Assembly (NCBI RefSeq): GCF_049680855.1
Contig: NZ_JBMPGS010000003.1
Location: 330,056 to 394,055 of the forward strand
Source of the DNA: Salinimicrobium sp049680855
GTDB lineage: Bacteria; Bacteroidota; Bacteroidia; Flavobacteriales; Flavobacteriaceae
Direction of reading: 5' to 3'
DNA length: 64,000 nucleotides
Position numbers and translations under genes: made by a program. This document shows positions 37,524 to 45,946 of the stretch, piece after piece (positions within the stretch are counted from its first letter, which is position 1; every line of letters starts with the position of its first letter). The notes beneath the pieces were generated by a model, which saw only the letters and a program-made list of their open reading frames with translations, did not search any database and was not told where the DNA came from.

Positions 37524-38189
37524 TTAACAACAATCGCTTGCACAGGAAAGGCTCTTCGACCTGGCATTTTCAAAAGCTTCTTTGCCTTCTTTCCAGGCGT
37601 ACCAGGCAATTCCAAGACTACCAATGGCGTCGATGTACGGGATTTCCCATAATTCATAGATCAAACTGGAAGCAAGGAGAATAAAAGAAAGATAAAAGCA
37701 GGTCTTGGTACATTTCGCATCTAAAATGATTGGTTTACTTCCCATTTCATTTCCTACCTTCAGCTTTTGTTGGTAAAGAAAGTACATCGTCAAGATGGAG
37801 ATCGCTGCTATGACAATTCCGGCGACAGTTGTATGGGGATTGGATTTATTAAAAATGGCAATTCCGGCGCCCATTATAAGTCCGGCGGTTAAGATATATA
37901 AAGCAGTTCCTGTGATCTTTAAAGCAGTAATTTCAAATTTATCTCGTTCATTGACGGCGTTTCCCTTCATACGAAAGATCATATGCGCTATACCAATTCC
38001 CGAAAGCACTTCGGCAAAGCTGTCAAGGCCAAAACCAAACAATGCCAAAGTTTCATCACTGGCACCAAAAAACACCGAAACAACTCCTTCTATGATATTG
38101 TAACCCACAGTGATCGCGCTTAAAATCAAAGCGTAATGCAATAACTTTTTTGATCTTTGACTGGTCATGGTATGTGTTTCCGTTTCCAT
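37524..38189 (-). CDS. CDF-like cation transporter
   Basis: 221 residues with about six membrane helices, corresponding to the membrane domain of cation diffusion facilitators but lacking the usual C-terminal cytoplasmic domain. Acidic residues in GFGLDSFAEV (helix 2) and ILDAKCTKTCFYLS (helix 5) are in positions that bind metal in CDF proteins. The C-terminus is cysteine-rich (SLSCASDCC). It is last in the operon with the His-rich adaptor and the CusA-TolC fusion, which supports heavy-metal export from cytoplasm to periplasm as its job. Confidence 0.8.
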   Translation of the reverse strand: METETHTMTSQRSKKLLHYALILSAITVGYNIIEGVVSVFFGASDETLALFGFGLDSFAEVLSGIGIAHMIFRMKGNAVNERDKFEITALKITGTALYILTAGLIMGAGIAIFNKSNPHTTVAGIVIAAISILTMYFLYQQKLKVGNEMGSKPIILDAKCTKTCFYLSFILLASSLIYELWEIPYIDAIGSLGIAWYAWKEGKEAFENARSKSLSCASDCC

Positions 38190-38210
38190 AAAAGTAGATT
38201 TTAATAATGA

Positions 38211-39419
38211 TTAATGTGCGTGTCCGCCTTCCCCTTTTTTCATTTGAGCCATAAGATAATAGGCGTTATTGTAAGCAAAAAGATCTGCAGGTTGAGCTTC
38301 ACCCAGGAAATTAATGGCGATCCATTCCCCGTCACTGGCACCGGTACTTACCTCTACTGGTTTAAAACTCCAGCCTTCCCCTTCTCTTTCTGCTCTAAAA
38401 ACATAAAATTTATCTCCGTCTCTGCCAACAGCGTCTTGTGGCAAAGCCTTCATCTTTGTTTCATCAACTAAAATTTTTCCTCTAACATACATCCCGGGAA
38501 TAAGATTTTCTGGTTTCTCATCAATTTCAGCATGCACATGTACTGCTTTTGGATCCCGTTCAAAAGTCTGGCTTACAGAAATAATTTTAGCTTTAAGCTC
38601 GGTTCCCGGCAAAGATTCTACACTAAAATTTACGTTCTGACCTACCTTTACTTTAGAAACATCTTTTTCAAACACCATTAGATCTGCGTGAACATGCTCT
38701 GTATTTACGATCTCAAACATAACATCCTGGGCCTGTACAAACTGTCCTGTCTTAACATTTACATCCTCAACAGCTCCTGCAATGGGACTTCTCACCGGGA
38801 TTCGCTCTGTGACATTGCCATTAAGGACATTTTCGGGATTCACGTTCAAAAGTTGTAGTTGAGAACGTAGGCCCTGTAAGTTTCCTTTTGCATTCTGGAG
38901 CTCAGCTTCGGCTCTTTGAAAAGTTTCTCCGGAACCAACTCCTGCATTATACAATTTCTCCTGGCGGTTGAATTCCTTTTCCTGAAAATTGAGTTGATTG
39001 GAAGCATTCAAGAATTCTGTCTGCATCCTTACAATGTCAGGATGGGAAATGTATGCTAAAACCTGCCCTTTTTGAACCTGATCTCCTTCAATTACCCTAA
39101 TATCCACAACATTTGCACCAATCACTGTAGTAATTGTAGCCTCATTTTGCGGCGGCACTTCCAGTTGCCCGTTTGCTTCTACAAAGCCCGACATGTTGCG
39201 TTGCTGCAGACTATCAATTTTCATATCCAGGGCTTCATACTGCTGCTGTGTGAGCATTGCCTCCTCTCCGTGTCCTTCTTCTTCCTCGTGCCCTTCTTCC
39301 TCATGAGTTCCATGTTCATCTGTATGTGCGTCCTCATTTTCTGCATCTTTACAGGAAACAAAACCGGCAAAAGTGAAAAGCGCCAGGCCATATATTATAA
39401 TTTTTGATCTTATTTTCAT
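38211..39419 (-). CDS. metal RND efflux adaptor (CusB/CzcB-like) with His-rich N-terminus
   Basis: 402 residues, a membrane fusion protein bridging the inner-membrane pump and the outer-membrane channel. A lipoprotein-type signal (GFVSC, near residue 23) is followed by a low-complexity metal-binding stretch of His, Glu and Asp (DAHTDEHGTHEEEGH). Then come the biotinyl-lipoyl-like hairpin, a coiled coil (about 140-190) and beta-barrel domains. A terminal GEGGHAH adds more histidines. It starts seven bases after the pump gene ends. The His-rich N-terminus suggests Zn, Co, Cd, Ni or Cu binding. Confidence 0.92.
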   Translation of the reverse strand: MKIRSKIIIYGLALFTFAGFVSCKDAENEDAHTDEHGTHEEEGHEEEEGHGEEAMLTQQQYEALDMKIDSLQQRNMSGFVEANGQLEVPPQNEATITTVIGANVVDIRVIEGDQVQKGQVLAYISHPDIVRMQTEFLNASNQLNFQEKEFNRQEKLYNAGVGSGETFQRAEAELQNAKGNLQGLRSQLQLLNVNPENVLNGNVTERIPVRSPIAGAVEDVNVKTGQFVQAQDVMFEIVNTEHVHADLMVFEKDVSKVKVGQNVNFSVESLPGTELKAKIISVSQTFERDPKAVHVHAEIDEKPENLIPGMYVRGKILVDETKMKALPQDAVGRDGDKFYVFRAEREGEGWSFKPVEVSTGASDGEWIAINFLGEAQPADLFAYNNAYYLMAQMKKGEGGHAH

Positions 39420-39425
39420 CTTGTT

Positions 39426-42400
39426 TTATTTATTGTTAAGGAAAAATTGAAGCCGGTTCGCAGCTTCGAGGGTTTGATGAAGCGCCTCAAGCGCCTTCAG
39501 TTCTGTTTGCACCACGTCATCCAGGATTTGAATGAATGCGACATATTCTATTGCACCTTCGTTAAAGGCAAGAAGCGCTCCCGTTCTTTGTTCTGCAGTT
39601 AAAGGCAAGGCCTTTGCTTCGTAGTATTCCCAGGAAGTTTTCCACTTTTTGTAGTTTTCTACAGCTCTTAAAAATTCGCTCTGTAACTCCCTTTTTTGGA
39701 ACTCTGCTGTGCGTTCTGCTATTTCAACATCTATCCTGGCAGCTTTTGCGCGGCCATAGGTTTCTCCTGAAAGTATGGGAATACTTAATCCCGCCTGGTA
39801 GCTGTAAAAACCGGTGCTTCCATTCACTTCCTGCATTCCATATTTCAAGTTCAACTTCGGAAGAAATTCTGCTTTTGCAACTTTATATTCTGCTACGGCT
39901 ACTTCTGTCTGCTGTTCAATAAGGTTTAAAGCAGGGTGTTCCTGAAGTTCTTCCGGTAGTAGTAGTTCAGGCAAAAGGATTTCTGAAGTTGCTTCCGAAG
40001 GAACAGTATAAAATTCCTGCTGCCCCAACCACAGGTTCAATTTCTGAAGGGCTACTATATATTGGCTTTGCGCCTGCTGCTTCTGAAGTTCAATCTGGCT
40101 CACTTCGCTTTGAGCTGTCAACATCTGTAATCGGGAAATCGCTTCCACTTCATAGCGCAGGGAAACAGCGCGTTCAAATCCTTTGTAAATCGAATCTAAT
40201 TCCGAAAAAAGCTGAAATTCTCTCTTCGCGATAAAAGCTTCGGTCCAGGCAGAATTTACCTCCTGCACCAGTTCCAGTTCTGAAAGATCAAAAGCTTCTT
40301 CCGCCAACCGGATTCTTTTCTTCTGCAATCGCCGCCCTGGAATGATCCCGAAAAGATCAATCCCATCCTGTTGCACTCCAAAGGTGGTATAGATTCCCCT
40401 TTCATCGTTAATTTCCTCGCCGGAAGTATAGATCCCTGAAGTACCAAAATCCCAGGCTGTCTTTTTCAAAGCTTCCTGCTGCTCGACCTGCAGTTGCTTA
40501 TTTTTCAGCAATGGAAAATACTCCTTTGCCATGGCAACGGCCTCTTCTCGATGGAGCGTATTCATAGGTTCGGTTTCCTGAGCGAAAGTCGTTGCCGGTA
40601 AGCCTATAAGCAGTGCAAGAAAAGCTGTAGCTGTTATGGTTTTTCTTCCGAAGCTACCACCTGCACGTTCTTCTGTCCATTTATAAAGGATTGGCAGTAC
40701 AAATAAGGTTAAGAAAGTAGACGTGAGCAAGCCTCCAATAACTACTGTTGCCAGTGGCCGCTGTACCTCGGCTCCCGCCGATGTAGAAATGGCCATGGGA
40801 AGAAATCCGAGTACATCTGTAAGGGCTGTGAGGAGGATAGGTCGTATTCTTCTTCGTGTTCCGCGGCTGATCCTTTCCTGTAAATTCGTCACTCCTTCTT
40901 CTTTTAACTCATTAAACCCACTTATCAAAACCAGCCCGTTTAATACTGCCACTCCAAAAAGTACAATAAAACCAACGCCTGCCGAAATGCTGAATGGCAT
41001 ATCTCTCAACCAGAGCGCATAAACTCCACCAATAGTCGCCAACGGAATGGCGACGTAGATCATTGTGGTTTGCTTAAATGATTTTAGTGCAAAAAAGATT
41101 AAGATAAAGATGAGCAGCAAAGCAATGGGGACTACAATTTTTAATCGGCTGCTGGCTCTTTCGAGATTTTCAAAGGCTCCACCGTACCTGATATAGTATC
41201 CTGCAGGAAGATCAAATTCTGCGTCCAGTTTGTTCTGAATATCTTCCACTACCGACTTCACATCGCGGTTCCTGATGTTCACTCCCACGTTCACTCTTCT
41301 GTTGGTATTGTCCCGGCTAATCTGCATCGGGCCAGGTTCATAACTCACCTCAGCGACTTCTCGCAGCGGAATTTGCGCCCCTGAAGGCAGCGTCACGTAT
41401 AGGTTTCTAAGGTTATCAATATTTGTACGATGTTCCTCCTCAAGCCGCACTACCAGATCAAATCTTCGCTCTCCTTCAAAGATCACTCCGGCCTTACCTC
41501 CTGCAAATGCCGACTGGATCAATGAATTGAGTTCGCTAACGCTTAGGCCATACTGGGCGATCTTGTTCCGGTTGTAATTTACAGTGATTTGAGGCAATCC
41601 TGCCGTGGCCTCCACTTTCATATCTGCTACGCCGGGAACATCAGCAATGATGCTTCCCAGCTCCTCTGCCTTACTGGCAAGAAGATCAAGATCCTCTCCA
41701 TATAACTTAATGGCGACATCCTCTCGTACACCGGTAAGCAATTCATTGAACCTCATCTCTACCGGCTGCGTAAATTCATAACCCACTCCCGGAATAATGC
41801 TTAAGGTCTCCTTCATCTTCTCGATCAATTCTTCTTTTGAATCGGCAGAAGTCCATTCAGAACGAGGTTTCAGGATCACAAAACTATCGGCAAGATCCAT
41901 TGGCATTGGATCTGTAGGCACATCTGAAACTCCAAAGCGGCTCACGACCTGGAGAATCTCCGGGTATTCGCTTAACAAGAGGCGCTCAATCTTTGTCGCT
42001 GTTTCTGTACCTTCAGTAAGGGAACTCCCGGGCTTCATGATAATATGGAAGGCAATTTCTCCTTCATCGAGCTGCGGTACGAATTCCCCTCCCATTCGGG
42101 CGAAAGCGAATACAGCAAGTGCAAAAAGGGCCACTCCAAAACCGATCACATATTTACCCTTTTTGAGAGATCTGTTCAGCAGGGGTTCATATTTATCCTG
42201 AAGCCAGAGTACTATTTTGTCGCCCCAGGTCTTGCTCTCCTTTTTGGGAGCCTTCAGAAATAAAGCCGAGATCATTGGTACATAGGTAAGACACAGGATC
42301 ATTGCGCCCAGCATTGCGAAGATAAAGGTGAGGGCCATTGGCTTGAACATCTTTCCTTCGACCCCTTCCAGGGCCAGAATTGGTAGAAACACGATCAAAA

Positions 42401-43766
42401 TGATAAGCTGCCCAAAAAATGCAGAATTCATCATCTTTTTGGCAGAAGAGGAAGCGATTTCATCTTTTTCAACAGCTCCCAACTCACGTCTTTTCTTCAT
42501 GCGTTGATGTATAGTATATACGGTACTTTCAACTATAATTACCGCTCCATCTACAATAATCCCAAAGTCAATCGCTCCAAGGCTCATTAAGTTGGCCCAT
42601 ACGTCGAAGACGTTCATTAAAATAAAGGCGAAAAGCAGTGACAACGGGATGGTGGAGGCAACAATTAGGCCGCCGCGCCAATTCCCAAGCAGTAAGACCA
42701 GGACAAAAATTACGATTAGCCCCCCAATCATTAGATTCTCTGTAATGGTGCCGGTGGTTTCAGCAATTAATTTGCTCCTGTCTAAAAAAGGTACTATAGA
42801 GACGCCTTCGGGAAGAGATTTCTGTATTTCCGAAATTCTACCTTTTACATTTTCTATGACTTCATTGGAGTTAGCACCTTTAAGCATCATAACCATTCCT
42901 CCCACGGCTTCGCCTTCTCCATCCTTGGTTAAAGCTCCGTAGCTTACTGCGCTTCCGGTTTGTACAGTTGCAACGTCTTCTATGGTGACAGGAATACCAT
43001 TAGTAGTGGTTATAACAATGTCTTCAATATCTTCTACACTCCTTGCAAGACCTTCCCCTCGAATAAAATTCGCCTGATGGTCTTTTTCTATATAAGCACC
43101 TCCTGTATTCTGATTATTCCTCTCCAGCGCGTTAAAAACATCCGAAATACTGAGACCGATTGCGCGGAGTTCATCGGGATCGACGGCAACTTCGTACTGT
43201 TTAATCCTTCCGCCAACGCCGTTCACTTCAACAACACCTGGAACCATGGCCATTTGCCGGCGCACAATCCAATCCTGAATGGTTCTAAGTTCGGTAAGGC
43301 TATACTCCTCTTTGTACTCATCTTCCACCTCTAAAGTGTACTGGTAAATTTCCCCCAGTCCGGTGGAAATAGGGCCCATAAAAGTGTCCCCAAATCCTTC
43401 GGGAATTTCCTCCTCCACGGCCTGTAATTTTTCAGAAACCAATTGCCGCGGAAGATATGTTCCCATATCGTCTTCAAAAACGATGGTCACTACTGAAAGT
43501 CCGAAACGGGATACGGAACGAATTTCCAGCACGCCGGGAAGATTACTCATCGCGACCTCTACGGGATAGGTCACAAATTGTTCAATATCTTCAGTCGCAA
43601 GATTAGGCGCCTGGGTGATCACCTGCACCTGGTTATTGGTAATATCCGGTTGTGCATCAACCGGAACTTTGGTCATACTCCAGATTCCGGCTCCAATTAG
43701 GACCACAGTGAGCAGACCAATAATAAATTTATTATTGATCGAAAAATCAATGATTTTGTCTAACAT
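39426..43766 (-). CDS. CusA/CzcA-type heavy-metal RND pump fused to a TolC-family channel
   Basis: 1446 residues. Residues 1-1035 form a complete HME-RND pump (MKVPVDAQPDITNNQVQV-like N-terminus, proton-relay GAIDFGIIVDGAVIIVES, ending VLPILYKWTEE). Residues 1045-1062 form a second hydrophobic stretch ending PATTFAQE, a good signal-peptide cleavage pattern. Residues 1063-1446 form an outer-membrane efflux (TolC/CusC) domain with its two helical repeats. So the pump and its channel are made as one chain, and no separate channel gene is in the operon. Cleavage at about residue 1062 would release the channel. Confidence 0.92.
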   Translation of the reverse strand: MLDKIIDFSINNKFIIGLLTVVLIGAGIWSMTKVPVDAQPDITNNQVQVITQAPNLATEDIEQFVTYPVEVAMSNLPGVLEIRSVSRFGLSVVTIVFEDDMGTYLPRQLVSEKLQAVEEEIPEGFGDTFMGPISTGLGEIYQYTLEVEDEYKEEYSLTELRTIQDWIVRRQMAMVPGVVEVNGVGGRIKQYEVAVDPDELRAIGLSISDVFNALERNNQNTGGAYIEKDHQANFIRGEGLARSVEDIEDIVITTTNGIPVTIEDVATVQTGSAVSYGALTKDGEGEAVGGMVMMLKGANSNEVIENVKGRISEIQKSLPEGVSIVPFLDRSKLIAETTGTITENLMIGGLIVIFVLVLLLGNWRGGLIVASTIPLSLLFAFILMNVFDVWANLMSLGAIDFGIIVDGAVIIVESTVYTIHQRMKKRRELGAVEKDEIASSSAKKMMNSAFFGQLIILIVFLPILALEGVEGKMFKPMALTFIFAMLGAMILCLTYVPMISALFLKAPKKESKTWGDKIVLWLQDKYEPLLNRSLKKGKYVIGFGVALFALAVFAFARMGGEFVPQLDEGEIAFHIIMKPGSSLTEGTETATKIERLLLSEYPEILQVVSRFGVSDVPTDPMPMDLADSFVILKPRSEWTSADSKEELIEKMKETLSIIPGVGYEFTQPVEMRFNELLTGVREDVAIKLYGEDLDLLASKAEELGSIIADVPGVADMKVEATAGLPQITVNYNRNKIAQYGLSVSELNSLIQSAFAGGKAGVIFEGERRFDLVVRLEEEHRTNIDNLRNLYVTLPSGAQIPLREVAEVSYEPGPMQISRDNTNRRVNVGVNIRNRDVKSVVEDIQNKLDAEFDLPAGYYIRYGGAFENLERASSRLKIVVPIALLLIFILIFFALKSFKQTTMIYVAIPLATIGGVYALWLRDMPFSISAGVGFIVLFGVAVLNGLVLISGFNELKEEGVTNLQERISRGTRRRIRPILLTALTDVLGFLPMAISTSAGAEVQRPLATVVIGGLLTSTFLTLFVLPILYKWTEERAGGSFGRKTITATAFLALLIGLPATTFAQETEPMNTLHREEAVAMAKEYFPLLKNKQLQVEQQEALKKTAWDFGTSGIYTSGEEINDERGIYTTFGVQQDGIDLFGIIPGRRLQKKRIRLAEEAFDLSELELVQEVNSAWTEAFIAKREFQLFSELDSIYKGFERAVSLRYEVEAISRLQMLTAQSEVSQIELQKQQAQSQYIVALQKLNLWLGQQEFYTVPSEATSEILLPELLLPEELQEHPALNLIEQQTEVAVAEYKVAKAEFLPKLNLKYGMQEVNGSTGFYSYQAGLSIPILSGETYGRAKAARIDVEIAERTAEFQKRELQSEFLRAVENYKKWKTSWEYYEAKALPLTAEQRTGALLAFNEGAIEYVAFIQILDDVVQTELKALEALHQTLEAANRLQFFLNNK

Positions 43767-43845
43767 AAATTTGTAATTAATTCAGAAAAAAAATGAATGA
43801 CTTAAAAGTCACTGACGAGAGGACATAGCTATCCTCATTTCTGAA

Positions 43846-44157
43846 TTAAACGCGCGGTGGCTGAAAGTGGAAATCGGGAATTTCTTCACCAGATATTTCC
43901 CCTTTTTGAATAATTAAAGTAGAAATTGCAGGTTCAATAGCAGTGAAATTTTCCAAATTTATATTCACTACGTGTACATGACAGCAGTGGCACTGGCAAA
44001 AGGGCGTGCAACTATCTGCCTCTGCTGGAGCATGCTGCTCCCCCTGCTGTATTTGTTCAAATTCTGCCGTTTCCTGTTGTGACACAGAATTGTCTTCACA
44101 AGGCATTAAATTTAAGGCCAGGAAGTAGATTGATAATATAACGGCAAGAAATTTCAC
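43846..44157 (-). CDS. small exported Cys/His-rich protein (DUF6660-like)
   Basis: 103 residues from a GTG start. A signal-like N-terminus (MKFLAVILSIYFLALNLMPC) is followed by an acidic Gln-rich region and the metal-binding-looking cluster CTPFCQCHCCHVHV, then a tail ending FHFQPPRV. It is first in the metal-export operon, 80 bases before the pump gene. The position and cysteine/histidine content suggest a periplasmic metal sensor or carrier. A TACCTTTG -7 box lies only four bases before the start codon. Confidence 0.75.
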   Translation of the reverse strand: MKFLAVILSIYFLALNLMPCEDNSVSQQETAEFEQIQQGEQHAPAEADSCTPFCQCHCCHVHVVNINLENFTAIEPAISTLIIQKGEISGEEIPDFHFQPPRV

Positions 44158-44161
44158 CTTG

Positions 44162-44169
44162 CAAAGGTA
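44162..44169 (-). promoter_or_regulatory. candidate -7 box of the metal-export operon
   Basis: TACCTTTG on the minus strand matches TAnnTTTG exactly. It lies four bases upstream of the GTG start, so the transcript would have almost no leader. Confidence 0.5.
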
Positions 44170-44250
44170 ATCTTAATCGGGGAAAGGAAAAACTACTTTT
44201 AAAAAATTTGATAATAAGCAGAATGGATTTTGGATGAAAGGTATAAAAAA

Positions 44251-44380
44251 GAGGCTGCCTACAAAGTGAATGAAAGCGTCATTCTGAAATTATTTCAGAA
44301 TCTTGTAATCCGATGTTCAGAATTTATAAGAACCTGAAACAAGTTCAGGTTGACGTAAACATACTTCGCAGACAGCCTCT
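44251..44380 (-). terminator. terminator stem split by a repeat element (yceI unit)
   Basis: GAGGCTGCCT (44251-44260) and AGACAGCCTC (44370-44379) pair in nine of ten positions. A6 on the plus strand at 44245-44250 gives a U tract on the minus strand, so the stem fits a yceI terminator. The unusually long 109-base loop holds a hairpin-rich element with its own inverted ends. Confidence 0.5.
44277..44355. repeat. 79-bp hairpin element with inverted ends
   Basis: The ends CGTCATTCTGAA and TTCAGGTTGACG are inverted repeats (10 of 12). Inside are two hairpins, ATTCTGAAAT/ATTTCAGAAT (44281-44301) and CCTGAA/TTCAGG (44333-44349). From memory this resembles a repeat found between genes in many Flavobacteriaceae. 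Only one copy is in this window. Confidence 0.5.
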
Positions 44381-44403
44381 ACTAACCAAATTTTTCTAAA
44401 ATA

Positions 44404-44934
44404 CTACTGCTTTACCAGCTGTACCTCTCCCTGGATCTTTAATTCCTCTCCCAACATTACACCGCCTGTTTCCAGCGCTGCATTATAATTGATGCCCCAG
44501 TCTTTGCGGTTGATCTTTCCGCCTAAAGAAAATCCGGCTTTCGTGTTTCCGTAAGGATCCTGCACGATTCCGTTAAATTCTGATTTCAGTTTTACCGGTT
44601 TTGTAGTTTCTTTGATGGTTAGATTTCCATGAATAATGAATTCATCATCATCCACCTTTTCTACTTCGGTTGACTGAAAATGCATTTTAGGATAAGATTC
44701 CACTTCAAAGAAATCGGCATTTTTAAGGTGTGCATCCCGGTCAATGTTGTTGGTATCAATAGACGCCACTTCAACTTCTGCAGAGAGATTTGCGTTTGAA
44801 AAATCATCCCCTTCAGTTTCTGCCTGCGCATCAAAAGTTTTAAATTTTCCAGTTACGTTTGAGATCATAAGGTGTCTGATCTTGAATCCTAGTTCACTGT
44901 GTGTTGGGTCCAGTACCCACTTTGTTGTAGCCAT
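44404..44934 (-). CDS. YceI-family lipocalin-like protein
   Basis: 176 residues of the YceI fold, an extended beta barrel that binds isoprenoid or fatty amide ligands. It has the family start WVLDPTHSELGFKIRHLMISNVTGKF, then SAEVEVASIDTNNIDRDAHLKNADFF and a final GEELKIQGEVQLVKQ. Unlike many YceI proteins it has no signal peptide, so it is probably cytoplasmic. A palindromic operator (44978-44990), matching the one in front of tetR, lies upstream, so it is probably repressed by that TetR protein. Confidence 0.92.
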   Translation of the reverse strand: MATTKWVLDPTHSELGFKIRHLMISNVTGKFKTFDAQAETEGDDFSNANLSAEVEVASIDTNNIDRDAHLKNADFFEVESYPKMHFQSTEVEKVDDDEFIIHGNLTIKETTKPVKLKSEFNGIVQDPYGNTKAGFSLGGKINRKDWGINYNAALETGGVMLGEELKIQGEVQLVKQ

Positions 44935-44977
44935 AAATTTAAATTTTTAATTTCAGTTATTTACATTGTTATTAATT

Positions 44978-44990
44978 CTAACACTGTTAG
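44978..44990. promoter_or_regulatory. probable TetR operator before yceI
   Basis: CTAACACTGTTAG is a 13-bp odd palindrome. It shares the half-site CTAACA with the operator in front of the tetR gene and lies 43 bases before the yceI start. Confidence 0.6.
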
Positions 44991-45008
44991 CGATAAAGAC
45001 AAATTTTT

Positions 45009-45611
45009 TTAGCCTTTAAAGCCCAACAAAAAACTACAGATAAAATCCTGAAGCACTCTCTGGTTCATTTCTTCTTTCTTCTCCCCGGTGCCCATCATGT
45101 TGATGGAAACCAGCCCGTGAAGCATAGACCAAAAAGTATGCAGCTTCAAAAAAGGATCTGTTTGGGGTTTTGAGCCGGCGTTGATCAGCTTTTTAATAGG
45201 TTCAAGAATAAGGTCTGTAAACACTCCTAGCTCCGCTATCCTATTGACTGTTTCACAGGAGGGTATACCAAGACCATACATCACCTGATAATAAGCTTCA
45301 TTCTCAAAGGCAAATTTCCAGTATGCTGCAGCCATAGCTTCAATTTGTCCTTCGGGAGTCTCACTTTTCGCACGTGCTTCCAGGAGTCGGTCGTTCAGGT
45401 TTTGAAAACCTCTTCTCGTTAGCTCAAGCAAAATTGCTTCTTTGTTTGCGAAGTGATCGTAAATTACCGGTACGCTGTACTCAATAGCATCCGCAATTTT
45501 ACGAATGGAAAGCGCCTGCCAGCCCTGCCGGAGCACCAGCTCCCACGAAGCCTCCAGGATTGCCTTACGCATCTCTGCTTTCTTTCGTTCTTTGCGTTCT
45601 ACTATTCCCAT
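45009..45611 (-). CDS. TetR/AcrR-family transcriptional regulator
   Basis: 200 residues. The N-terminal helix-turn-helix (about 15-60: RKAILEASWELVLRQGWQALSIRKIADAIEYSVPVIYDHFANKEAIL) is typical of TetR repressors. The C-terminal ligand-binding and dimerisation region is variable. It is divergent from the RND efflux operon at 45947 and lies upstream of yceI. A perfect 19-bp palindrome sits 11 bases before its start codon, indicating self-repression. The likely signal is a toxic hydrophobic compound, exported by the adjacent pump. Confidence 0.9.
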   Translation of the reverse strand: MGIVERKERKKAEMRKAILEASWELVLRQGWQALSIRKIADAIEYSVPVIYDHFANKEAILLELTRRGFQNLNDRLLEARAKSETPEGQIEAMAAAYWKFAFENEAYYQVMYGLGIPSCETVNRIAELGVFTDLILEPIKKLINAGSKPQTDPFLKLHTFWSMLHGLVSINMMGTGEKKEEMNQRVLQDFICSFLLGFKG

Positions 45612-45946
45612 TTATAAATTTTCCCTAACAGTGTTAGGGATACAAATGTAGCAATCTTTCTGAAATAAAAAAAAGACGTCAAAAATAGCATTTTCGGATA
45701 TACTTTCTGGCAATGCTTGAATCTTCTTACTCATTGTATAAGCCATAATGAGAAAGCTCCATTTGAAACAGGTTGCATTATAAGAATAATATCCTGGTTG
45801 CAGGTTTCCAAAAAAAAAGTAACTTTAAAGAAGTGCTAAGAATGAGACTGTTGAAACTTTAACAGGTTAACACAAGCATGTAATCGCAGTAAGGATTCAT
45901 CACCTGTTTTTAATATTATAAGACCATTTATCCATCATCAAATAAT
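45612..45946. other. regulatory spacer between tetR and the RND operon
   Basis: 335 bases. It contains the tetR operator, a degenerate copy of the dispersed palindrome at 45681-45695 (two mismatches), and a direct repeat TTAACA-GG-TTAACA at 45859-45872 that resembles the operator half-site and may affect the efflux operon. Confidence 0.45.
45622..45640. promoter_or_regulatory. probable TetR operator before tetR
   Basis: TCCCTAACAGTGTTAGGGA is a perfect 19-bp odd palindrome located 11 bases upstream of the tetR start. Its core CTAACANTGTTAG recurs before yceI. Confidence 0.7.
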
